A stretch of DNA of 64,000 nt, taken from the NCBI RefSeq assembly GCF_029395435.1, contig NZ_CP113915.1:1488001-1552000 (forward strand), written 5' to 3'. The DNA comes from Bifidobacterium sp. ESL0790 (GTDB lineage: Bacteria > Actinomycetota > Actinomycetes > Actinomycetales > Bifidobacteriaceae). Under the pieces are notes generated by a model that did no database searches, was not told the DNA's origin, and was given only the letters and a program-made list of their open reading frames with translations. Below, piece by piece: positions 17,392 to 26,335 of the stretch (its first letter is position 1; the number at the start of each line of letters is the position of its first letter). The position numbers were made by a program, and so were the translations under genes.

Positions 17392-20143
17392 TCTCGATCT
17401 CTTGTTCAGAAAGTATTTGCCGACTTTGTTTTATTAACACATCGTTATAAACATAACTTTTTTCATCCTCAATGCCGCGGACTGGGAAACTAACACTCCA
17501 TCCATCTACAATTTCTACGTAGTCCTTAGAAGGCCAGCTAGTAGCTGAATATTCGAACCCAGTTGTAGTTTTACCGACTCGAATCGCAACAGGATGGAGT
17601 ATTAAAAGTGGTTTTCTCGGGTTTTGTCTGCGATAATAAACATCGGGAACGTTCTTTTTGTCTGGATTGTCCTTTAAGAACTCTGCTCTTGCCGCCTCCT
17701 GTTGTTCAGGAGTCAGCACAACCTTATCGATACCTCTACTAGATAAACGTTGCTTATTGCCAACAAAAACCGTCTTTAAATCAGTAGCACGTCCAGGAGT
17801 TCGCTGTTCTCTATGTTGAGTTCTACCCAAAATCGAATACTCGCTCGAATCAGAACCATCTGGAATATATAAATCCCACAATTTATCGCCTAGATTTTCC
17901 AGTTTATCTATATGTCTAAGAATGTAGCCAGGTTCTGATTTTGCAGAATGCTGCGAATTGTGATACGAACTTATAAATTCCTTCACATCATCACAAGGTA
18001 TATCACGAAGCAAGATGCCTGAACCTTTATATGAAGAATCCGGCATATAACCTTCCTGCGTAATTTTCGTTATTAAATCTTTAGTTAAAGCGCGATTCTC
18101 ACGAATCGTCTTTTCATCACGATCAAAAGCTGCTGTCTCAACAAATTTTCCATCCAATTGCACTGGAACTGTCTCAACTTGTTCGCCGGCGCCCATTTTA
18201 TTTCTAGCGGTTATCATTAACGAATCTGGACTACTTTGAATTTTAAATCCATACTGTCGTGGAGTGGAACTCGCCGAGCACATCGCTCGCAAATCATCAA
18301 TGAGATTCTTTGTAGCTTCTGCTATAAACGCATACCAATCCGCAGACTGTCTTGTCATCCAAATACGGCATAGATGCTCATAGTTTTGCCGATATCCAAA
18401 CCATCTTGCCATTTGCATCAACGCATCATATGCCCGTGCGTTTCGTGAATAATACGAAACCAGCAAGCCTTCAAGTGTAAGACCTCTAGATAAACGATAT
18501 CCACCAATAGCTATTACACGTTGAGGAGATGAACTATAATCTAACGCATCTGTAGATTGGGAATTAATCTCCACTACCGTCATTGGTAACGATACAGCTT
18601 CCGATAATTTTTCTTGAACACGCTCCCAAGAATAGCCATACACTGAGTATTCTTTTTCAAATGTCTCTTTCAAAGCTTTCAAAACACATGATGTTTCCAA
18701 AGCCACTGCGGAGGGAAGCTGAGAATACGAATGAATGGCATTCACTAAAACATCCAAATAATCGCCAACAAGGTACCGTACAGAACGTTGCACGCTCCTA
18801 TACGGAGAGACATTAATCATCATTGTCATATGCTCGTTACCATCACCAGATAGAATACGAATCGAACAAGCAATCACAAATGAGCGAATCGCCTCTTCTA
18901 GCGTCTCAGGCAGCTCAGTTATCGAGTCTCCACTTTTGTAACGCAGCAATGATTTTGCTTCATCGTCGTTTATAAAACGAAGATATTTTTGCTCTGGTTC
19001 ATCAATATCTCCAAAGACTTTCTCTGCCCCAAAGTAATCAGAAGATTCTTCCAAGGTGTATACGAAGTCGCTTGGAAAAATATCAGAGCCATATCCTTCA
19101 TCATCGCCATCTGATTGAATTAACACGTTGGCAAAAGGTGTTGCAGTGTACCCCACATAAGCGCTTCTGCCATGGAAATGATTAAGAATCTTACGAATTT
19201 GACCATTAATTCGTGAAACTTTATCTTTATCGTATTTAATGTTAATTGACGCATTATCAGCCTCATCGTCAATAAGCAAGAGCGGCGTATCTTTTTTACA
19301 GTTCCGTTGAAGCCAAATTAGAATTTCACTCAACGAATTTGCGTTCTTCTTAATAACAAATACGGAAGGCTCAGATAAATGACCGGAAGTCAGACCACGC
19401 ATTACATCTTCTGTGTTCCGATTAAAATCCCTTTGTCTTGATGTTCCTAAAAATGGTCGGCGGGCAGGATAATCGCCATCCAATTGGCCAACCCCAACGT
19501 AATGATCGCTGACCAAATCATAACCGACGAAACCTTCTTCAATCCTAACCTGCGTCTGATTTCGCAACACGTTATAAATTCCAGCCATAACAATAATTAT
19601 TTTGTACCCGGCGTCGGCAGCTTTCGATATTAGGCCAATATAGTTTGCGGTTTTACCAGATTGAACCGAAGCGACAACAAGACCCTTTTTATCAAAGGCC
19701 TTTTCATCCTTAGGATTCCCGAGATGATCCAAAATGTGATCAGTATCCTTGTCCATGGATTCAACAATATTTTTAGACCATTGCTTCGTCTCTCTTAAAT
19801 AACGCTTATATCGCTCCCAATAAAACCAATCGTTATTGCTGTCTTGTTTAGCAGCTGCAACCCATGGTGTATAACCACCATCTTGGTAAACAAACCCAAC
19901 CCGCTTAAGATAAGATTCTTTTTCTTTGTACGTTTCTATAAGTCGGGAGATAAATCGTTCATCATCATGAACAACGATGTTCTTTGTCTCAGAAAAAACT
20001 CTTGAGATATAAAACCATTCATGAAACGATTTTTCAATCTGCTCCTCGGTCGCAGAATGATTTGTATCGTTTAGTTCATCCTTAACTAGTTGCCTACGCA
20101 CATTCCCATTAATCCACTCTTGCAATTCTTCTACTGTTTTCAT
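17366..20143 (-). CDS. Z1-domain superfamily II helicase-like motor
   Basis: A 925-residue ATPase. Walker A is VASVQSGKTANY (K164), motif II is LLLIDDEADN (about residues 288-297), motif III is GYTATPFANVLI, and the Z1 region ends with RGLTLEGLLVSYYSR and MQMARWFGYRQ. The DEAD-Z1 architecture is established for the motor subunit of the CglI restriction system, where it uses ATP to drive long-range DNA communication. Here it probably couples target recognition to the PD-(D/E)XK partner. Start ATG 20143 overlaps the stop of the GHKL gene by 4 bp and has a GAGGAG ribosome site. Confidence 0.88.
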   Translation of the reverse strand: MKTVEELQEWINGNVRRQLVKDELNDTNHSATEEQIEKSFHEWFYISRVFSETKNIVVHDDERFISRLIETYKEKESYLKRVGFVYQDGGYTPWVAAAKQDSNNDWFYWERYKRYLRETKQWSKNIVESMDKDTDHILDHLGNPKDEKAFDKKGLVVASVQSGKTANYIGLISKAADAGYKIIIVMAGIYNVLRNQTQVRIEEGFVGYDLVSDHYVGVGQLDGDYPARRPFLGTSRQRDFNRNTEDVMRGLTSGHLSEPSVFVIKKNANSLSEILIWLQRNCKKDTPLLLIDDEADNASINIKYDKDKVSRINGQIRKILNHFHGRSAYVGYTATPFANVLIQSDGDDEGYGSDIFPSDFVYTLEESSDYFGAEKVFGDIDEPEQKYLRFINDDEAKSLLRYKSGDSITELPETLEEAIRSFVIACSIRILSGDGNEHMTMMINVSPYRSVQRSVRYLVGDYLDVLVNAIHSYSQLPSAVALETSCVLKALKETFEKEYSVYGYSWERVQEKLSEAVSLPMTVVEINSQSTDALDYSSSPQRVIAIGGYRLSRGLTLEGLLVSYYSRNARAYDALMQMARWFGYRQNYEHLCRIWMTRQSADWYAFIAEATKNLIDDLRAMCSASSTPRQYGFKIQSSPDSLMITARNKMGAGEQVETVPVQLDGKFVETAAFDRDEKTIRENRALTKDLITKITQEGYMPDSSYKGSGILLRDIPCDDVKEFISSYHNSQHSAKSEPGYILRHIDKLENLGDKLWDLYIPDGSDSSEYSILGRTQHREQRTPGRATDLKTVFVGNKQRLSSRGIDKVVLTPEQQEAARAEFLKDNPDKKNVPDVYYRRQNPRKPLLILHPVAIRVGKTTTGFEYSATSWPSKDYVEIVDGWSVSFPVRGIEDEKSYVYNDVLIKQSRQILSEQEIENDEDDESV

Positions 20144-21594
20144 TTCTCCTCGATTCCCAAAGCTGACAATGCCTCTTCCCAATGTGATTTATATGGTTCT
20201 ATAGATTTCATGACATTTATTGCTGTATCGTCATCCTTAAATTGTTTTAGAACAGCAAAGAACGAACAGACATTATCTTTAAACTGCTCACTCTGCATGA
20301 TTTCAGTATGTACAGATTCAGCATTATTTGATAAATCGTAAAATAATGCCTCAGTTGGCAGCATCGCTCCAATAAAGGCAACCAAGGAATCAAATTGTCC
20401 TTGAAAACTTGGATCTAAACTATTTCGAAACGCAACTACTAACGGATGCGCAGTGTTGATTCCATAGGTTATACCAGTATCATTTTGAATGCGATTCCAG
20501 ACTGGATACGCATTCGGACTGGTTAAACGAGCGCCGCGTTGACGATATACTTTTCGCGAAGGAGCACCTATCGTTCGGATAAGTGTTCTCACTCTTTTCC
20601 GAACGATTTCAGGCATCTGCGCTGATACTTTTTTAACGTCTATCTTCCAAATCTCATCTTGATCGGCGTCTATATCAATTTTCACTCTTGTTAATTGAGT
20701 AAGCGCCGTCTTCTTCGCTAACCCAAACCAAGTACCAAAAATAATCAAACGCTTTGCTCTGTATAGATATACTCCTTGATTTTTAAGATATCCGCCAGGC
20801 AATCCATAACGTTCATACTCGTACTTATCTTCATAGGTAGATATGTGCGGCAATGTAAATGAACGCAGCTTTACCCCAGGACAGACAACTTCTTCAGGAG
20901 ATGTCTGTGTGGCCTTATTCTTAGTATTGAACGGATCTAAAGCTTTCAGATGAAGACCATTCATACAAATGTCTACTTTATCTACTCCTGGTTCACCAGC
21001 AATAAAACGATGAAACACCAACGATAAGTAATCCTGAGACTCACTAATCACTCGTTCATAGTCAACTTTACCTGACCCATTACTCCCTGTAAGACGATCA
21101 ACGTTCTCCCATAGAACTAACGTTCCAGAAGACCCGAGAAAATCTAACCCATAAATATTTTGCACATCAGTGCGTTCTATAATTGACCAAGAATTTTTAT
21201 CTTCAACGGCATCCAAATCCCAAGTGAAGGCAGCTATCCGCCCCTCCTGTTTCGAAGCCACTGTTAGTTTCCTGCATTGGGAAAATGAAGCAGTCTTCAA
21301 TCCAAGACCAAATCTTCCCAAATCACTTTCCTCACGTTTCCAACGAGGATTTGAACTCCCTAGCCTCATCGCACGCAGCAAATCATCGTGACTTAAACCA
21401 AAACCATCATCAACAATGGACACTCGGAAAGATTCTCTAATCGGAAGGGCAACAATTGAAATATTCTTAGCCTGTGCAGTAATCGAATTATCGATAATGT
21501 CAGCAAGCGCACTATTAAACGAATAGCCGATGTCACGAAGACTCTCGATGAGAATCCCAGGCTCGGGATCAAGACGGATAGTTTTCTGCGCCAT
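20140..21594 (-). CDS. GHKL (Hsp90/MutL/MORC-like) ATPase
   Basis: A 484-residue protein with an N-terminal Bergerat-fold ATP site: N box ALADIIDNSITA (N36), G1 box VDDGFGLS, and G2 box LGRFGLGLKTAS. At the position of the usual catalytic Glu of the ELxDN motif it has Asp32. MutL/MORC-like ATPases next to methyltransferases and Z1 helicases have been predicted as restriction-modification components, acting as ATP-gated clamps on DNA. Residues about 280-400 (RAKRLIIFGTWFG; KIDIDADQDEIWKIDVKK) fit the second GHKL-family domain. The methyltransferase gene ends 43 bp upstream; the Z1 gene overlaps its stop. Confidence 0.86.
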   Translation of the reverse strand: MAQKTIRLDPEPGILIESLRDIGYSFNSALADIIDNSITAQAKNISIVALPIRESFRVSIVDDGFGLSHDDLLRAMRLGSSNPRWKREESDLGRFGLGLKTASFSQCRKLTVASKQEGRIAAFTWDLDAVEDKNSWSIIERTDVQNIYGLDFLGSSGTLVLWENVDRLTGSNGSGKVDYERVISESQDYLSLVFHRFIAGEPGVDKVDICMNGLHLKALDPFNTKNKATQTSPEEVVCPGVKLRSFTLPHISTYEDKYEYERYGLPGGYLKNQGVYLYRAKRLIIFGTWFGLAKKTALTQLTRVKIDIDADQDEIWKIDVKKVSAQMPEIVRKRVRTLIRTIGAPSRKVYRQRGARLTSPNAYPVWNRIQNDTGITYGINTAHPLVVAFRNSLDPSFQGQFDSLVAFIGAMLPTEALFYDLSNNAESVHTEIMQSEQFKDNVCSFFAVLKQFKDDDTAINVMKSIEPYKSHWEEALSALGIEEK

Positions 21595-21637
21595 TACACA
21601 ACTCCAGTCTCACAACTACACAATTAAGTATAACAAA

Positions 21638-23224
21638 TTAGAATAGTTTGTCCTGCGCCAAGTTCTTTTCTTTTTCTGCTTTTGTGTCGAAATAATCATT
21701 TGCAGAAACATCAAAACAATCAGCAACAATCTTAGCTATTTGATTTGCCAACAATGGAGGAACCGCATTACCCACTTGTTGGAACTGGGAAGTTCGATTC
21801 CCCTCAAAGAAGTAATCATCTGGAAAAGTTTGCAGCCTTGCAGCTTCTCTCACGGTTAGACTACGACATTGCTTGTAATCGGGATGAATAAAATAATGCC
21901 CATCTTTGGAAATATGAGACGTTACGGTTGTTGACGGCGAATCATAGAGTTGAACTCTAAACCTGTCAGAAAATTCAACATCCTTTAGATGGTTTTTTGA
22001 ATCCATCACATTTTTATGCTCAGGTAAAAGATATGTCGGAAAATCGTCTAACTTGGCTGTTCTCCCTTTGACACTTGCAAAGACCGAGCAGAATAGATAT
22101 CTATCAAGATCTTTAGCCATGTGTGTGCGGGAATTATGATTGGTAAGAAGATTTGAATCAACTGCATCGAGCCTTCCTCTGTACCAATCTGTTAATTCAT
22201 TTGAAGTGTCTGCTTCTATACAGTTACGACTCATGCTCTTTGGCAATTCTGAACTACTAATTTGTTTAAGCACCTCTCTAAGGTCTTCATCTCGGCAATA
22301 GTGAGCTACTTTTTTAGCCGCTTTAACTACATACTCACTCCAAGTTTCGTTATCAAGATTCTTGACGCGATGCGAAAAACCACTTCTTAACGAGGGAATA
22401 CTCAATAAAGCTTCGCGAAGCGTTTTTGGCTTAGATTGTTCTGAAAGCAGTAAAGGTTCGACATCAAGATCATTACGGATACCCAACAAAATAACGCGAT
22501 GGCGTTTTTGAGGTACACCAAATTTCTCAGCCCTAACGACATAATCCGAGGATGTTTCAGGATCGGCAGTCACTAAAGAATGAATCGTATATCCAGCTTC
22601 TTCGATATCAGCACGAATCATGCCCAGAACGCCTTCATCGTGAAGTTTCGCCGACAAAATACCTTTTACATTCTCCATTACAAAGATTTCGGGTTTAATA
22701 CCGTGAATAAAGCTCAAGTAGCACTTATAGAGCGTTTGCTTCACATCTTTTTCCAAATCAGGATCATGTGCTCTTCGAGACCGACCAACCAAGGAATATG
22801 CTTGGCACGGAGGTCCACCAATGATGACTTTAGGACCTGAATAATTTTCCACCCCAGAAAAAGTATTTAGTCTTTTAATAGCTTCTTGAACGAATGTATC
22901 ATCGCCTTCAACCAGTGTCCCTAAAACTGCTTCCTTATCTGCAGCCAGCCATTCATTAGAAAACTTTTCCTTGAGGGCTTTCAAACTTTCAGCGCTCGGA
23001 TTCGATATATAGTCCAAATAAACTTGAGGAATTACGCCGTTAACATCGAAGATTTTTCTGAAAAACGACCGCAATCTCAATGTTTTGCGTGCCGATTGTT
23101 CCATTTCAATGGACATGACAATCTGGAAAATACGTTGCCCTTCATCATCACGTAAAGAGGAAAATCCTTCACCTAGTCCGCCTGGACCTGCGAACAAATC
23201 AATAATAGGTATTGGAGTATTCAC
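21638..23224 (-). CDS. DNA (cytosine-5-)-methyltransferase
   Basis: A 528-residue C5 methyltransferase. Motif I is PIIDLFAGPGGLGEGF, motif IV with the catalytic Cys140 is GGPPCQAYSLVGRSRR, motif VI is FVMENVKGIL, motif VIII is PQKRHRVILLG, and motif X is QQVGNAVPPLLANQIA. The region between motifs VIII and IX is the variable target-recognition part; the sequence recognised cannot be predicted. Start is GTG at 23224 with an AAAGGC ribosome site. It is the first gene of the operon and should protect self DNA by producing 5-methylcytosine. No vsr-like repair gene accompanies it. Confidence 0.93.
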   Translation of the reverse strand: MNTPIPIIDLFAGPGGLGEGFSSLRDDEGQRIFQIVMSIEMEQSARKTLRLRSFFRKIFDVNGVIPQVYLDYISNPSAESLKALKEKFSNEWLAADKEAVLGTLVEGDDTFVQEAIKRLNTFSGVENYSGPKVIIGGPPCQAYSLVGRSRRAHDPDLEKDVKQTLYKCYLSFIHGIKPEIFVMENVKGILSAKLHDEGVLGMIRADIEEAGYTIHSLVTADPETSSDYVVRAEKFGVPQKRHRVILLGIRNDLDVEPLLLSEQSKPKTLREALLSIPSLRSGFSHRVKNLDNETWSEYVVKAAKKVAHYCRDEDLREVLKQISSSELPKSMSRNCIEADTSNELTDWYRGRLDAVDSNLLTNHNSRTHMAKDLDRYLFCSVFASVKGRTAKLDDFPTYLLPEHKNVMDSKNHLKDVEFSDRFRVQLYDSPSTTVTSHISKDGHYFIHPDYKQCRSLTVREAARLQTFPDDYFFEGNRTSQFQQVGNAVPPLLANQIAKIVADCFDVSANDYFDTKAEKEKNLAQDKLF

Positions 23225-23393
23225 GTATTTCTGCCTTTCGTCTATACCTAAAGTACCAGGCTATTCCGGAAAACACACAGGATTAATTGCAAAACTTTTC
23301 ACATCATTCCAATTTTTTATTTTCGATTAATACAAAAATAAAAATAAAAAATCCTTACTAATACTAGGAAATAACTCTTATATAAACCTCTAG

Positions 23394-23428
23394 CGCTAAA
23401 CGCACGTCATTTAGCGATAGGGGGGGGG
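23394..23428. other. Hairpin and G9 tract at the right border of the AT-rich block
   Basis: CGCTAAA (23394-23400) and TTTAGCG (23410-23416) form a 7-bp hairpin, followed at 23420-23428 by a run of nine Gs. They lie between the traX-like stop (23457) and the AT-rich stretch upstream of the methyltransferase. The hairpin could terminate the traX-like transcript; the G run is a candidate unstable tract. Confidence 0.4.
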
Positions 23429-23456
23429 AGCTTAAACGATTCCAATTTTCGGCTTC

Positions 23457-24713
23457 TCACACCACACTCGCCAGCAGGTAGAGGGCGGCGATGTGGGCGG
23501 GATAGAAGATGTAGAAGAAGTACTTGTCGCCGCGGCCCTTTTGGCCGTTGTAGAGGAGGATCGGGATGATGGCGAAGATCATCATCCACTGGGTCTGGCC
23601 GATGAGCGCGTAGCCGGCGGCGACCACGGCGATCGCGACGCTCTGCCACACCAGGCTGTGGCGCACGTTGCGCAGCGCGTACATCACCGGGATGAGCAGC
23701 ACCATGACGGTGTTCTCGGCCAGCAGGATCGCGGGATCGAGGGCGGTCAGCGCGCGCAGAATCCAGAGCATCGCGCCGCTTTCCGTACCGTTCGCATGGG
23801 TCATGAACGGCAGCAGCGCGAGCGAGAGGATGAACGGCAAAGCCAGAAGCAGCAAGCCCTCCAAGGTCTTCTTAACACGGAAACCTCTGGTAACGCCGCC
23901 GGCATGCTTGCTTGCGTGCACCATATCCTGATTGACGGCAGAGGGGTTCGCCACTGGTCCAGATCCGGCCCCAGCCATAGCGTTGCGACCTGCGACGACA
24001 CCATGCGCGGAACCAATGCGCTCGTCGCCGCCACGCGCACCAGCTCCAGCTCCAACGCCACCACCAAAGCCAGCGAGAGTCCTATTCCCCCGCCGCTTCC
24101 ACGCGATCTCGAAGCAATCGACGGCGGCCATGAAAATCGTCCCGATGAACAGGTCGCGGAAGATGTTGTTGACCAGCTGCGCGCCGTCGTAGTTGACGGT
24201 TTGCTGCAGCACGTAATCCATGACGGCCATAAGCGCCATGCACACGTAAAGCCGCACCATGTAGGCCTTCTTGCTGTGCGTGTGCGAGAAACCGACCACA
24301 CTGACGAAGAAGAACAGCGTCGCCACGGGCCTGCCGAACCAGTCCAGCCAGTTCGGGGCACCCTGGGAGGCGAACATCTGGTGGACGTGGTCGACCACCA
24401 TCAGCACCACGCCGATCATCTTGATGTCGAAGGTTGTCAGGCCGAAGCGTCGTGAGCGCGTCGCCACGGTGCTGTTCGCGGCCGCCGCGCGATTCGCGCT
24501 TTCCGTAGCCAGCACCTTGTTCGTGTCTACCGTCTGGTTCGTTTCTCCCAAAACTCCCATATTTTCCATATCGCTCAAGCTTTTCGTACCTCTCAAATTT
24601 TCCTTGTTTTCCAGCGTCCGCTTACCATTGTTGCCATTCGTTTCCATGTCTGTTTCGCCTCCACTCCGTTTTCCGCCGTGATTATCGTTTATTTTGGGGT
24701 TATTATTTCGCAT
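23457..24713 (-). CDS. TraX-family membrane protein
   Basis: A 418-residue polytopic membrane protein. FDIKMIGVVLMVVDHVHQMF, FGRPVATLFFFVSVVGFSHT and the C-terminal KYFFYIFYPAHIAALYLL match TraX-type proteins, named for F-pilin N-acetylation but widespread on Gram-positive chromosomes with unknown substrate. The N-terminus (about 90 residues) and a central Gly/Ala-rich cytoplasmic loop (about residues 210-270) are low-complexity. An alternative start at 24647 (METNGNNG, with GGAGG upstream) would remove 22 Asn-rich residues. It returns to GC-rich core composition next to the AT-rich defence block. Confidence 0.78.
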   Translation of the reverse strand: MRNNNPKINDNHGGKRSGGETDMETNGNNGKRTLENKENLRGTKSLSDMENMGVLGETNQTVDTNKVLATESANRAAAANSTVATRSRRFGLTTFDIKMIGVVLMVVDHVHQMFASQGAPNWLDWFGRPVATLFFFVSVVGFSHTHSKKAYMVRLYVCMALMAVMDYVLQQTVNYDGAQLVNNIFRDLFIGTIFMAAVDCFEIAWKRRGNRTLAGFGGGVGAGAGARGGDERIGSAHGVVAGRNAMAGAGSGPVANPSAVNQDMVHASKHAGGVTRGFRVKKTLEGLLLLALPFILSLALLPFMTHANGTESGAMLWILRALTALDPAILLAENTVMVLLIPVMYALRNVRHSLVWQSVAIAVVAAGYALIGQTQWMMIFAIIPILLYNGQKGRGDKYFFYIFYPAHIAALYLLASVV

Positions 24714-25188
24714 TCGTTCTTTCAGACACCGCCGTCAACTTCCCTACCGTCACTCGCCTTTCACGAGCAATCGCACTTCGGCTCGGCAATAATCCCAGGA
24801 AACCAATAGCACCAAGGAATCACACCAACCATCAAACCAAGCGCCACCAGCGACGTTCTCTCCGAAACCCCAAGTCTAAATGCACGACGCGAACGAGACA
24901 ATCATCCCCAAGAATGAAAAAATCACACCGCCACTCGCCCACCTATCGCCCACCCTTCGCATCCGAATTCTCGCGTCTCATTCCATTCCACCGCAATCTC
25001 ACCATCCGTCCATCGAATTCGTGCCATAAATACACTGCAAACATTGACATCAACCGCTGAAACATGAAGATTCCGAACATTTGTTTTGTTAACTTTCCTC
25101 TTTTTGGAGTACGCTAAAAGTAAGACAGTAGTCACAAACCGATGACCGGCGAAGTGTAGCGGCGACATCACGGCTAGGGGAAGGCGAT
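24714..25188. other. Divergent intergenic region
   Basis: About 475 bp between the divergent traX-like and first dsbA-like genes. It is AT-richer than the genes and presumably holds both promoters. TTGTTAACTTTCC and TACGCTAAAAGT around 25081-25120 are weak promoter-like words for the plus-strand gene. No ORF or RNA gene is supported. Confidence 0.4.
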
Positions 25189-26172
25189 ATGGGCACCACG
25201 AAGGATTCCAGACAGACGAACGACACGTACGATTCCGCCGATATGACCGACGCCGCAACCAATACCGTGCCTAACGCTCCGACCGACTCGGCAGCCAACG
25301 CGCAGACCGAAACCGTAACGGCATCAAAACCGACCTCCGGCAACCGTATCAAGGTGATTTTCGGCGCCGTCGCCGCGGTCCTGGTCGTCGTCATCGTCAT
25401 CGCCGCGGGATTCGCCTATTGGAACAAGCAGCATGGCCTTGAGCGCTCCTACTCCCAGCTGCAATCGGTCACCGAGAAACCCGCGCATTCCACCAAGCAG
25501 GGCGGGGTGCCGACATTCCCCGCCAGCGCCTACAACCCCAAGGCCCCTGACGTAGATCTCTACGTCGACTTCCTGTGCCCGAACTGCGCCGACCTCGACA
25601 AGCAGATCTCCCCGACGCTCAGGAAGCTGCAGGCGGCCAAGCAGATCAACCTCTACATCCATCCGGTCACGTTCCTTGACGCCAAATCGAAACATCACTA
25701 TTCCATCCGCTCGGCCAGCGCCTTCGCTTATGTCGCAGCGCACGAGCCCGGCAAGGCGCTCGACTTCGTCACACAGCTCTACGACAAAGGTTTCCAGCCG
25801 AACAATGACAACAAGAAGGACATCACTGACCAGCAAATCGTCGATCAGGCCATCAAAGCGGGCGTGCGGCGGGATGTGGCCGAACACTCGACCGACGGCA
25901 CCTACAAGGATTTCGTGGAGAAAGCCAGCAAATACACAGTGCTGCGCAAGGAGCTTTTCGTCGACATCCGCGGCGATCACCGTTTCTCGACGCCCACCAT
26001 CTGCATCAACGGCACGATGTGGCAGTACCGGCGGCTCCATTCGCTCCAGGACGTCACGCCCACGCTCATCCAGTCGCTGGGGCTCGAGGAGGACCAGGTC
26101 GGCGACAAGACCGTGATGCCCTCGATCGGCCACCACAGCAAGGCACTGCCGATCCAGAAAAAGTTCCTCTGA
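25189..26172 (+). CDS. Membrane-anchored DsbA-like thioredoxin-fold protein
   Basis: A 327-residue protein: a hydrophilic Thr/Asp/Ala-rich cytoplasmic N-terminus (about 45 residues), one membrane helix (FGAVAAVLVVVIVIAAGFAY), then an extracytoplasmic thioredoxin fold with DLYVDFLCPNCADLDKQI (redox motif CPNC, about residues 130-133) and a cis-Pro-like segment STPTICING. Such proteins oxidise or rearrange disulfides of exported proteins. Start ATG 25189 has a GGGGAAGG ribosome site 5 nt away. It is paralogous to the protein at 28244-29218. Confidence 0.85.
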   Translation: MGTTKDSRQTNDTYDSADMTDAATNTVPNAPTDSAANAQTETVTASKPTSGNRIKVIFGAVAAVLVVVIVIAAGFAYWNKQHGLERSYSQLQSVTEKPAHSTKQGGVPTFPASAYNPKAPDVDLYVDFLCPNCADLDKQISPTLRKLQAAKQINLYIHPVTFLDAKSKHHYSIRSASAFAYVAAHEPGKALDFVTQLYDKGFQPNNDNKKDITDQQIVDQAIKAGVRRDVAEHSTDGTYKDFVEKASKYTVLRKELFVDIRGDHRFSTPTICINGTMWQYRRLHSLQDVTPTLIQSLGLEEDQVGDKTVMPSIGHHSKALPIQKKFL

Positions 26173-26230
26173 GCGGGATACGAGGTGGGCTCACTGCCCT
26201 CCTCCAAGCCTGATTCACACCGTCACCGTC

Positions 26231-26335
26231 ACTGCGGAAAAAGTACCTTTTTAGGGCTCATTTGGTGCTTTTCCCACTGATTTACGGTACCAGTGTGGAG
26301 AAAAGCACCTTTTCGGGGCCGTTTTGGTGCTTTTC
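26231..26335. repeat. 62-bp imperfect tandem repeat made of palindromes (left part)
   Basis: Units contain GGTGCTTTTCCCACTG and CAGTGTGGAGAAAAGCACC, complementary to each other, so each junction folds into a long hairpin. Corresponding words (GTACC at 26243, GCACC at 26305) are 62 bp apart. The array lies just past the stop of the first dsbA-like gene and could act as its terminator. It is interrupted by the IS and continues at 27697. Confidence 0.7.
26328..26335. repeat. 8-bp target site duplication, left copy
   Basis: TGCTTTTC lies directly outside the left inverted repeat and is repeated exactly at 27697-27704, just outside the right one. Confidence 0.9.
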
